Origin: JAWBOW01 sp038825775
GTDB lineage: Archaea > Nanobdellota > Nanobdellia > Woesearchaeales > WAPY01
NCBI GenBank assembly: GCA_038825775.1
Contig: JAWBOW010000046.1
Location: 1 to 5,735, forward strand
Reading direction: 5' to 3'
Length of the DNA: 5,735 nt
In this document: positions 1-5,735 of the stretch, piece after piece
Layout of the letters: every line of letters begins with the position of its first letter
How positions within the stretch are numbered: the stretch's first letter is position 1
Notes under the pieces: model-generated
Database searches by the model: none
What the model was told of the DNA's origin: nothing
Seen by the model: only the letters and a program-made list of their open reading frames with translations
Position numbers and translations under genes: made by a program

Positions 1-510
1 CCCATTATAACCTTTTAGATTACTTCCAATTTCATTTATTAAAGGAAGGTTTGCGTTTATACACTCTTCTCTTCTCACAGCATTTTTTGGATCATTACCT
101 GATGTTATTAAAATTATATCTGTTTCAAACAAGTGTTTGATTTTTGAGAAATCTCTTTTGTTTGGTAAAGAATCGTCTTTATAAAGTATCGGTTTTATCT
201 TTATTTTATTTTTTGACAGAATTTCTTTTTCCTTTTTTTCAAGATCAGAATATTTTTCATCTGTTGTTAAAACATAAATTTCGTTTATCGGCTCACCAAT
301 CTCTATACTGCTTGATTGTAGTATATATGAAAGAGTTCTGTCTGCAAGTTTTCCATAACCAACGATTCCTATGCTGATTCCTTGTTCTGATTTTTTTTCT
401 TTTAGAGGAAGGTGCTTCCCTTTTATCTTTAGTGTTATTGTTTCTATAAAGTCCCTTATTGTTTTTGATAATAGATTTAAATCTTCATCTTCTCTTGTTT
501 TAATGTTCAT
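1..510 (-). CDS. Divergent lactate/malate dehydrogenase-like Rossmann protein, N-terminal 170 residues (cut by window edge)
   Basis: This reading frame was translated by hand from an ATG at 510 and stays open to base 1, so the C-terminal half lies outside the window. Residues 46-62 (ISIGIVGYGKLADRTLS) form a Rossmann first strand and dinucleotide-binding loop, with GxGxxA (G51, G53, A56) where GxGxxG is usual. Residues 131-169 follow the lactate/malate dehydrogenase pattern: DIILITSG resembles the family's D-V-V-V-I-T-A-G strand, and it is followed by PKNAVRREE, an INAN segment and a helix ending in KGYNG. Family members oxidise or reduce 2-hydroxyacids with NAD(P) in the cytosol. Two oddities stand out. 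There is a ~45-residue charged N-terminal extension before the Rossmann strand, where typical enzymes begin almost directly. The substrate-loop region (NDPKNAVRRE) also lacks the usual PRKPGMxR form. Activity is therefore uncertain; it may be a non-catalytic NAD-binding homologue. It appears to have its own promoter and so may be functionally separate from the upstream genes. Confidence 0.72.
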   Translation of the reverse strand, partial: MNIKTREDEDLNLLSKTIRDFIETITLKIKGKHLPLKEKKSEQGISIGIVGYGKLADRTLSYILQSSSIEIGEPINEIYVLTTDEKYSDLEKKEKEILSKNKIKIKPILYKDDSLPNKRDFSKIKHLFETDIILITSGNDPKNAVRREECINANLPLINEIGSNLKGYNG

Positions 511-527
511 AGTAAAAATATCAAATG

Positions 528-550
528 TTATATAATTTATAAATCTTTTT
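528..550 (-). promoter_or_regulatory. Archaeal-type TATA box and BRE-like element for the dehydrogenase-like gene
   Basis: On the minus strand the sequence reads AAAAAGA followed by TTTATAAA and then TTATATAA. The TTTATAAA box is centred about 30 bases before the ATG at 510, with a purine-rich BRE-like stretch directly upstream. Archaeal TATA boxes usually sit about 26 bases before the transcription start, so transcription would begin within a few bases of the ATG. There is no Shine-Dalgarno sequence before that ATG, which fits a leaderless mRNA. Because the region is very AT-rich, a chance match is possible. Confidence 0.45.
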
Positions 551-570
551 ATTTTTTATCACTAAACAGA

Positions 571-603
571 GAAAAAAATTAACAAAATTAAAAAATTTAA
601 GAA
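571..603 (-). terminator. U-rich, hairpin-free terminator-like tract after the long coiled-coil gene
   Basis: Immediately after the stop codon of the 604-2499 gene, the transcript would contain a run of six U followed about a dozen bases later by a run of seven U, with shorter U runs between. There is no stem-loop. Archaeal termination is commonly driven by such U-tracts alone. Its position between that stop codon and the TATA-like box of the next gene supports a transcription-unit boundary here. Confidence 0.4.
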
Positions 604-2499
604 TTATTCGCCAATTATTTTCTTTGTTATATTAAGCTTTTCGTCCATAATTTTTAAGGTTTCGTTGAACTTTAAATTTGCATCTTTATCTTTGTTAATA
701 ATAGAATTAAATTTAAAATTAATTAAATTTTTATAACCTTCTATTATTCTCTTCATATAATTAAATTCAGAGTGTGTTCTTACTGGTTCCATGTTTTTTA
801 CAGCGTTATAGACTTTATCAATTTTTTCTCGTATGTTTTCACTTTTTGAATCCATCAGTTCTTCTCTTATTAAAAACAATGTTGGGTTTGGGGTTGGGCC
901 TAAACTGTTAAAATACAAGTATGGACTTATTGCTGGCTTTGTTACTTCAAAATAATCTTTGTAAACTTCAGGTTCTTTGCTAAGTTCTTTTAATCTTAAT
1001 TCAAGCTCCATATTATTTTTTTCTTCCTCTTCTATTAAAGATTTTAATTTTTGTAAAGATTCTCTTGTTTGATGAATATATTTTATCCCATAATCTGCTG
1101 TTTTTTCTAAGTATGGTTCGTTTTTTATTCCTTCATAATATTGCTCAATTGTATTAAGTTCGTTCTCAAATTTTAGTATTTTTGTTTTGTCTTTTGATTC
1201 AATGAGTAATTCAAAATTTTTTTTAATCTCTTCAATTTTAGAGTTGTTCTCCTTTATTTTTTCTTCTGCCATAATGATCTTGTTTAAATAATCCTTTAAT
1301 TGTTTGTCAGCTTCTTTAAAGCCATAAATTTCTAATCCAAAGTTATTTTTTAGTGAAGAACCCTTTTTCTCAATATCTTTTAACTCTAAAAGTTTTTCTT
1401 CAATATTCTTGTTATCAATTTCTATGCTTCTAAAATCAGGAGTATAAGAGATAATATCTTTTATTTTTGTTTCAAGTTTTAACTTTAAATCAAAAATTTT
1501 TTTCTCAAATTTTATGTTTAGTTCATCCTTTGCTTGTGTGTATTCTCTTAATATATCTTGTAAATAAGATAGTGAAAAGAATTCTTTGTCTATTTTATAA
1601 TTCAATAAACTATTAACTTCTGATAATCTTGCTAAAATATTATCGCTTAAATCATTAAAGCTTTCAATTTCTTTATTTAATTCTTTGATTTTATTTAAGT
1701 TTTTTGAAATATCTCTTTTTAATAATACAATATCATTGTATCTCTGCAAGAAAAATTCTAACTCGTCTTTTAATTTTTGTGCTTCTTTTAAAAATTCTAT
1801 AAAATTCAATCTCTTTATTTTTGATATTAAGTCCTCTTTACCATATTTGGTTACAAAATTATTCTCATAAAGTTGTCTTAATAAGTTTATGTTATTGTTA
1901 TTCCAATCTTTGTTTTTATATTCTTTTGAAATCTCTTTTATTTTTCTTGGAATAGTATAATATTCCTTTAAGTTTTCGCAATAATCTAGTATTGCCTTGT
2001 TCCCTTCATATTTTTTGTTAAACAGAAATCTTCTTTTATTCTCTGCAAAAGATTCTTCTGGTTTTAGCAGTGTTTTGTAAAAAACAGCATTAAGGTTTAT
2101 CTTTTTTCTAATCTCATTTGCTTCTTGGAATTCTTGAAAATCAAATTTTTTTTCAAGTTCTTTAGTATAATAATAAAAATTATTTTGGGTTTTATTTAAG
2201 AGTTCTTTTTTAACAATATTTGCTCTCTCCTTAAGATTAGAAATAATTTTATAGTTAAGTTCTAATGAAGGGATCAATTCAAAACTTCCTCTTATTTCTT
2301 TTAAATCTTCAATAATTTTTAATGCTTCTTTTATTTTGTTTTCTAATTCAAAGTATTCTTTTATGCTTTTTGCTGTAATAACCTCGTTTCTCAGTTCATT
2401 TATTTTTTTATCAAAAGATTCTTTATTCTTAACAATATTGATTATTTTTTGATTATTTTTGTTCCACAAGTCCATAATCTTTAATTCTAATTCTGACAT
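604..2499 (-). CDS. Long coiled-coil protein of unknown family, paired with the AAA ATPase
   Basis: I do not recognise a family. The product is 631 residues from the ATG at 2499, or 639 from an in-frame TTG at 2523 that would overlap the ATPase stop codon as TTGA. The ATG is preferred because GAGTG lies five bases upstream of it, while the TTG has no ribosome-binding site; the TTG remains possible. The protein is rich in Lys, Glu, Leu, Ile and Asn, with long heptad-like helical stretches throughout (for example residues 240-360 and 405-515, TTG numbering). It has no signal peptide, membrane segment, Walker motif or cysteine cluster. One non-helical island stands out at about residues 528-550, with five prolines (P530, P534, P543, P545, P547) and aromatic residues in the SPYLYFNSLGPTPNPT segment; helices follow to the C-terminus. 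The tight junction with the AAA gene implies translational coupling and suggests a structural partner, adaptor or substrate of that ATPase. It lacks the ATPase heads of an SMC/Rad50 protein. Confidence 0.85.
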   Translation of the reverse strand: MSELELKIMDLWNKNNQKIINIVKNKESFDKKINELRNEVITAKSIKEYFELENKIKEALKIIEDLKEIRGSFELIPSLELNYKIISNLKERANIVKKELLNKTQNNFYYYTKELEKKFDFQEFQEANEIRKKINLNAVFYKTLLKPEESFAENKRRFLFNKKYEGNKAILDYCENLKEYYTIPRKIKEISKEYKNKDWNNNNINLLRQLYENNFVTKYGKEDLISKIKRLNFIEFLKEAQKLKDELEFFLQRYNDIVLLKRDISKNLNKIKELNKEIESFNDLSDNILARLSEVNSLLNYKIDKEFFSLSYLQDILREYTQAKDELNIKFEKKIFDLKLKLETKIKDIISYTPDFRSIEIDNKNIEEKLLELKDIEKKGSSLKNNFGLEIYGFKEADKQLKDYLNKIIMAEEKIKENNSKIEEIKKNFELLIESKDKTKILKFENELNTIEQYYEGIKNEPYLEKTADYGIKYIHQTRESLQKLKSLIEEEEKNNMELELRLKELSKEPEVYKDYFEVTKPAISPYLYFNSLGPTPNPTLFLIREELMDSKSENIREKIDKVYNAVKNMEPVRTHSEFNYMKRIIEGYKNLINFKFNSIINKDKDANLKFNETLKIMDEKLNITKKIIGE

Positions 2500-2519
2500 T
2501 TTAGCACTCTTAAATTCTT

Positions 2520-3947
2520 TCAAATTCTTATTATGTTTTTATTAGTAAGATAATCCTTATATGTTTCTTCAATGTCTTTTATAGTTATTATGAATTCTTT
2601 TCCATATTTTAAGTGTTCGATAAGTTTTCTCTTTTCCGTGTCATTTAATAGTTGATTTATAAGGGCACCTGTCATTTTACAATCTTCTCTAAAGTATTTG
2701 TTGACGAACTCTGAGAGATCAAGTCCATTGACATAAGGATGCTCCTTGACCAATCTCTTCCTAGTATTTATTTGAGCTTCAAATATTTTTATGACGGTTT
2801 CTTTATCAGGATAACCTATATGAATGATCTTTTCAAACCTTCCTGGCCTTAATAGGGCGGGATCTATCATGTCAACCCTGTTTGTTGAAGCAATTACTAT
2901 TAGCCCTGGAACTTTTAAGTGCCCGTCCATATTGTAATTGAATGTCGCAACTAAGTTATCCTTTTCCTCATTATTTGTTAAACCCCTAATTGGTGCTATG
3001 GTGTCTAACTCATCAATATAAAGTATCGAAATTTTGTGTCCTCCTTTTGTTATCTGTTTTGCTGCTTCGTCAAATTTTTTTTGCAAATTTAAAGCTGCTC
3101 CAAAAACATAAGTAGAGCCAATCTCGCTAACTCCAACCATTGTGTAGGGTGCTTTTGAGTTTTGGCAGAAAATTTTTGCAAGCATTGTCTTTCCAGTTCC
3201 AGGAGGTCCTGCTATCAGTATTCCGCTTGGAAATATTTTTTCAACAGGAATGTGTAAAGAAACATGTTCATAGTTTTCTACAAGATAGCAGAGTTGTTTA
3301 AAATAATTAACTTGTTCTTCATAACCTCCAAAATCTTCCCATGAGATAGATTTTTCTAATCCAGAATCTATAAGGTTAGTTCTGCCATTAAAACTGAATG
3401 TTCTTTTGCTTCCATTTATCTTTGTTATTAAGGATTCAAAAAAAGAAAAATCAGAGTTTAGTTTTTCTCTTTTTTCTAAACTCTTGTTTTTAATCCATTC
3501 AAAGAATTCTTGAGTTAAAAGTTCGATATCATAATTCTTCTTCATTTCAATAGTTGATGTATAAATTTCCATCAAACTATCTCTTAAATAAGGATATTCT
3601 TGCTCAAAGTTTATTATATTTGGATTAAAAATATTGTTTAATTCGTAAAAGTTTTTTTGAGAGTAATTTAATATTTCTTCTCCATACTGAGCTCCTATGC
3701 ATAACGAATAAACTAAAGAATTTATTTTAGAGTGTGATTTTTCAATTAGATTTCTTCTTAACGCATGAGTTAGTGAAAAAAATCCGTAAATTGATAAGAT
3801 TATATTATCTAAAGTTGATTCGTTCTTTCCTTGGTATTTTGTAATATTTGTTATCCTTTCTTTAATATTAAAACCGTACTCTAACCTGCTTTCAAGTTCT
3901 TTCTCGGCAATCTTTAATTCACTCTCTGTTATTTTTATTTCTGTCAT
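2520..3947 (-). CDS. Classical AAA ATPase (Vps4/Cdc48/PAN/FtsH-type module) with a helical N-terminal region
   Basis: The 475-residue protein has one complete classical AAA module at about residues 200-470. Visible motifs are the entry WEDFGG (203-208), Walker A GPPGTGKT (247-254), Walker B ILYIDELD (308-315, D312/E313), sensor 1 STNR (N356), and the second region of homology with two arginine fingers in DPALLRPGRF (R367, R370). A helical lid contains MTGALINQLL where sensor-2 SGAD-like motifs usually lie. Everything needed for hexameric ATP hydrolysis is present. Pore loop 1 is odd: STYVFGAA replaces the usual xYVGES, so the aromatic Y280 is kept but the following Gly is Phe. Residues 1-200 are mostly helical and match no domain I know. 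No HExxH motif is present, so it is not an FtsH-type protease. Such ATPases unfold or disassemble protein substrates, and the flanking coiled-coil proteins are the obvious candidates. Start: ATG with GAGG ten bases upstream. Confidence 0.95.
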   Translation of the reverse strand: MTEIKITESELKIAEKELESRLEYGFNIKERITNITKYQGKNESTLDNIILSIYGFFSLTHALRRNLIEKSHSKINSLVYSLCIGAQYGEEILNYSQKNFYELNNIFNPNIINFEQEYPYLRDSLMEIYTSTIEMKKNYDIELLTQEFFEWIKNKSLEKREKLNSDFSFFESLITKINGSKRTFSFNGRTNLIDSGLEKSISWEDFGGYEEQVNYFKQLCYLVENYEHVSLHIPVEKIFPSGILIAGPPGTGKTMLAKIFCQNSKAPYTMVGVSEIGSTYVFGAALNLQKKFDEAAKQITKGGHKISILYIDELDTIAPIRGLTNNEEKDNLVATFNYNMDGHLKVPGLIVIASTNRVDMIDPALLRPGRFEKIIHIGYPDKETVIKIFEAQINTRKRLVKEHPYVNGLDLSEFVNKYFREDCKMTGALINQLLNDTEKRKLIEHLKYGKEFIITIKDIEETYKDYLTNKNIIRI

Positions 3948-3957
3948 GTTAATTTAG

Positions 3958-3961
3958 CCTC
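3958..3961 (-). promoter_or_regulatory. Likely ribosome-binding site of the AAA ATPase gene
   Basis: GAGG lies ten bases before the ATG at 3947 in an otherwise AT-rich leader. It is a partial match to the GGAGGTGA consensus with somewhat long spacing. It supports this ATG as the start and shows that the gene does not rely on translational coupling to the gene upstream. Confidence 0.4.
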
Positions 3962-3987
3962 TTTAATTAAATATTCTCTTATTAAAT

Positions 3988-4010
3988 TAAAAATAAAAAA
4001 GAAAAAAAAT
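3988..4010 (-). terminator. U-rich tract between the two halves of the gene cluster
   Basis: About a dozen bases after the stop codon of the 4022-5050 gene, the transcript would read eight U, one C, seven U, one A and five more U, with no stem-loop. This is the strongest archaeal-style U-tract in the window and may end, or partly attenuate, transcription from the nuclease and coiled-coil genes. An AATTTAATAAG stretch just downstream could be a weak TATA box for the ATPase gene, but composition makes that unreliable. Confidence 0.4.
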
Positions 4011-4021
4011 TTTGAAATATT

Positions 4022-5050
4022 TTAATAAGAGTATTTTTCAAGATATGTCTCTGCCATCGTAGTTAAATTTGCAAAGTTCTTATTCTGTTTTTCCCTTTCT
4101 CTATCAAGATCTTTACTTAGTGCTTCGTGAGATTCTACAACTTCTGCACTGGTCAGATTTGGAGTCATCATGTGTATTGCTTGCCTTACTAAATCGCTAA
4201 TACTTGATTGTCCATTCAGAATTTTTGCTGCTCTGTTTGTTTTGTCAGCAATTTTTTTATGTCTCATACCCATATCTATCAATTCTTTAAGAACTTTCCT
4301 GAATTCTTCAGAGGCGTAAACTGATTTAACTGAATAAGCCCTAGTTAGGAATTCCTCTTGTTTGTTTATTGCTATCTCTTGAACTTTTGCTGCGTTTAGA
4401 AGTTCATCAATTGTTATCCCTATTCTGTTAATTTCGTATTGTATTTGTTTCATCCTTATTTCCGAATTATGAATAATTCTGCATCTCTTTTCTTTCTCGT
4501 CAATAAGCTGTGAGATAGTATAATTTAAATAATCAGTGCTTAGCAATTTAAGTTCTGGTTTTTCTTCTTGTGCCCCACTCTTTTTGTAAATTAATATTTT
4601 ATCAATATCGTTTATCTCTTCTTCTGTTAAGTGAGTGTTTTTTTTGTATGTTCTTAATTCATTTCCTTTATTTGTTATTTCTTTTCTCTTACTATCTATT
4701 TTACCTTTTAATATATAATAATCAGAAAGCATTTGTTTTAATTTTATATTTTCTTCTTCTATTGTTTTATCTATTTCTTGATTTATCTTTTCATATATTT
4801 TAGAGTAATCCCAACCCCTTATTTGTGCAAACTTCACTGCAATTTCTCTAATAAACTCATTATTTATTTTTCCTTTGTAATATTCTCTTGTTATGTTTTC
4901 ATTTACTTCTTTAAGTTTCTTATTCAGTGTTTCTGGGTCGTACGCATCATCAATGACGAATTGTCCCTCTTGCCATTCCCTAAGATTTTTTATATCAATC
5001 ATCTCTTCTACTTTTGATTCGAGTCCTAATTTATTTTTTTCATGTTCCAT
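4022..5050 (-). CDS. Helical/coiled-coil protein of unknown family between the nuclease and the ATPase
   Basis: I do not recognise a family. The preferred start is the ATG at 5050 (342 residues), because the GTG codons at 5059 and 5056 are themselves part of the ribosome-binding site GGTGGTGA. The GTG at 5059 would give 345 residues, and positions below use that numbering. Residues 90-160 and 175-240 look like long charged helices separated by a Lys/Glu-rich linker (about 160-170, KKSGAQEEKPELK). Residues 245-300 form a more globular helical segment with several methionines (IDMGMRHKK, IHMMTPNLTSAE), and a last charged helix (305-345) ends in YLEKYSY. There is no signal peptide, membrane segment, nucleotide-binding motif or metal site. 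It follows the nuclease gene by 41 bases and precedes the ATPase gene by 74, so it is a plausible structural or adaptor component of the same system and a possible ATPase substrate. Confidence 0.85.
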   Translation of the reverse strand: MEHEKNKLGLESKVEEMIDIKNLREWQEGQFVIDDAYDPETLNKKLKEVNENITREYYKGKINNEFIREIAVKFAQIRGWDYSKIYEKINQEIDKTIEEENIKLKQMLSDYYILKGKIDSKRKEITNKGNELRTYKKNTHLTEEEINDIDKILIYKKSGAQEEKPELKLLSTDYLNYTISQLIDEKEKRCRIIHNSEIRMKQIQYEINRIGITIDELLNAAKVQEIAINKQEEFLTRAYSVKSVYASEEFRKVLKELIDMGMRHKKIADKTNRAAKILNGQSSISDLVRQAIHMMTPNLTSAEVVESHEALSKDLDREREKQNKNFANLTTMAETYLEKYSY

Positions 5051-5052
5051 TT

Positions 5053-5060
5053 TCACCACC
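5053..5060 (-). promoter_or_regulatory. Strong ribosome-binding site deciding the start of the 4022-5050 gene
   Basis: The minus strand reads GGTGGTGA, ending two bases before the ATG at 5050. It matches the GGAGGTGA complement of the 16S rRNA 3' end at all but one position, and its first GGTG is six bases from the ATG. It contains the two GTG codons that could otherwise be read as upstream starts, so the ATG is the likelier start. It is the best ribosome-binding site in the window, suggesting this protein is made at a higher level than its neighbours. Confidence 0.65.
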
Positions 5061-5091
5061 CTTAAAATTTTTATTTTTGTCTGATTTAAAA

Positions 5092-5640
5092 TTACAAAAC
5101 AACACTTTTTATTTGCTCGTCAAGATTGCCCTTATAACTTGGGGTTGAAAGAGCTTCGATTGCATTTAAAATCTTGCCTTGCTTGAGATTGCTGAAAAAC
5201 GATTTTATTTTATAGTAAGTTGCTATTGTTTTTTGCATTGTATTATTATCTCGTGCTTTCATTACGAGTTCGTTAAGGCAAGCCCCGTCAATGATCTTTA
5301 TCCCTTTTCTTCTAGCGTACTCTTTTGCCCTTTCTGTAAAATAAGAATTTGTAATAAACTCTGAATTTTTTGGATCATTTCCTGTTAGTTCAAGAACGCT
5401 ATAGAATTTTGCTATCTCTTCAAGTTCAACTTTTCTATTATTGTCTTTGTATTTTATCTCGACAAAAATTTTTTTAGGTATGTTGTTATCAAATTTTAAA
5501 TAACAAAGATCTATTTGGTATTTTGAATTTCCCTTCTTAAAAATAATATTTCTTTTAACATTAATATAACCTAAATCTTTGTAAAGTTCTTCAACAAATC
5601 TTTCAAGTTTATACCCGTTTATGTTTTTTTGGGATTTCAT
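5092..5640 (-). CDS. Mrr-like PD-(D/E)xK restriction endonuclease-family protein
   Basis: The 182-residue protein has the full Mrr-type nuclease core. Residues 9-25 (GYKLERFVEELYKDLGY) are the N-terminal helix with the conserved-type Glu E13. QIDL follows with the metal-binding Asp D44, then VEIKYK with the E61-x-K63 catalytic pair. The characteristic Mrr tail comes next: a FITNSYFTERAKEYA strand-helix at 95-109, then GIKIIDGACLNEL at 113-125. The predicted role is Mg-dependent cleavage of double-stranded DNA in the cytoplasm. The C-terminal ~55 residues (128-182) match nothing known to me and may contact a partner. There is no separate methyl-binding or DNA-recognition domain, so targeting probably depends on other proteins, plausibly the coiled-coil and AAA products downstream. 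No methyltransferase is adjacent, arguing against a simple type II pair. The archaeal Holliday-junction resolvase Hjc shares the fold, but the tail fits Mrr better. The ATG at 5640 has no ribosome-binding site and lies 25 bases after the preceding stop codon. Confidence 0.85.
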   Translation of the reverse strand: MKSQKNINGYKLERFVEELYKDLGYINVKRNIIFKKGNSKYQIDLCYLKFDNNIPKKIFVEIKYKDNNRKVELEEIAKFYSVLELTGNDPKNSEFITNSYFTERAKEYARRKGIKIIDGACLNELVMKARDNNTMQKTIATYYKIKSFFSNLKQGKILNAIEALSTPSYKGNLDEQIKSVVL

Positions 5641-5665
5641 TTTAAATTTAATTTATTATTATTTT

Positions 5666-5735
5666 TTACGGTTTGTCAAAAAAGTCCTTTAGATAATCAG
5701 TTATGTCTTTCCATTTATCACTAATATAATCCCTG
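5666..5735 (-). CDS. C-terminal end of an unidentified upstream gene (cut by window edge)
   Basis: A minus-strand frame is open from the window edge to a TAA at 5668-5666. Its 22 visible codons end in DYISDKWKDITDYLKDFFDKP, an amphipathic, lysine- and aspartate-rich helix typical of a protein C-terminus. Its orientation and its 25-base distance to the nuclease start make it a likely co-transcribed first member of the cluster. Too little is visible to name a family, and a chance open frame of this length cannot be fully excluded. Confidence 0.55.
   Translation of the reverse strand, partial: RDYISDKWKDITDYLKDFFDKP

Noticed and set aside
82..96. Fifteen-base exact match to 5365-5379, both encoding part of NDPKN on the minus strand
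   Set aside because: The two copies fall in unrelated folds (dehydrogenase-like and Mrr-like), similarity stops just outside the match, and one such match is unsurprising in a window this AT-rich. It is not treated as a repeat or attachment site.
144..377. Plus-strand open frame of 77 codons
   Set aside because: It lies antisense within the dehydrogenase-like gene, which shows clear family motifs, and its Phe/Leu-rich product is what the reverse of Lys/Glu-rich coding sequence gives.
1685..1870. Plus-strand open frame inside the long coiled-coil gene
   Set aside because: It is a short antisense shadow with the same reversed-composition signature and no ribosome-binding site.
604..2499. Possible SMC/Rad50-type ATPase, suggested by the long coiled coil
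   Set aside because: No Walker A, ABC signature or Walker B motif occurs at either end, and there is no zinc-hook CxxC.
2520..3947. FtsH-type membrane protease or McrB-type GTPase
   Set aside because: There is no HExxH zinc motif, protease domain or clear membrane segment, and the nucleotide-binding motifs are of the classical AAA type, without the McrB MNxxDR-like signature.
3961..3992. AT-rich near-palindromic stretch around TTAATTAA upstream of the ATPase gene
   Set aside because: The arms do not pair beyond what composition predicts, so no operator or stem-loop is called.
4570..5084. Three overlapping plus-strand open frames encoding hydrophobic, membrane-like peptides
   Set aside because: They are antisense to the coiled-coil gene. 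Their Phe, Leu, Ile and Tyr richness reflects reversed AAA and GAA codons, and they lack supporting start signals.

Overview
The window is very AT-rich and every credible gene lies on the minus strand. Several signals suggest an archaeon, perhaps one of the small-genome, low-GC lineages. These are a TATA-like box with a purine-rich BRE-like element placed for a leaderless mRNA, U-rich tracts without hairpins after two genes, and one strong GGTGGTGA ribosome-binding site. The lineage is inference: no rRNA, tRNA or diagnostic housekeeping gene is present, and a low-GC bacterium cannot be excluded.

Layout in the direction of transcription (high to low coordinates): (1) the last 22 codons of an unidentified gene (5735-5666). 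(2) A 182-residue Mrr-like PD-(D/E)xK endonuclease (5640-5092). (3) A 342-residue helical/coiled-coil protein of unknown family (5050-4022). (4) After a 74-bp gap containing long U-tracts, a 475-residue classical AAA ATPase with a single complete ATPase module and a novel-looking ~200-residue helical N-terminal region (3947-2520). (5) A ~631-residue, almost wholly coiled-coil protein abutting or overlapping the ATPase gene (2499 or 2523 down to 604). (6) After a 93-bp gap with a U-rich terminator-like stretch and a TATA-like promoter, the first 170 residues of a divergent lactate/malate-dehydrogenase-like protein that runs off the left edge (510-1).

The striking feature is genes 2-5: a DNA-cutting domain, two large helical proteins of no recognisable family and a Vps4/Cdc48/proteasomal-type AAA motor, all co-directional and closely packed. 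This layout fits an undescribed multi-gene machine in which the ATPase remodels or loads the coiled-coil partners and the nuclease acts as effector, for example a restriction-like defence or DNA-processing system. That joint function is an inference from gene order and domains. No methyltransferase, helicase, protease motif, integrase, toxin-antitoxin pair, CRISPR array, tRNA or insertion sequence was found in the window. No stretch longer than 100 bases lacks a gene.
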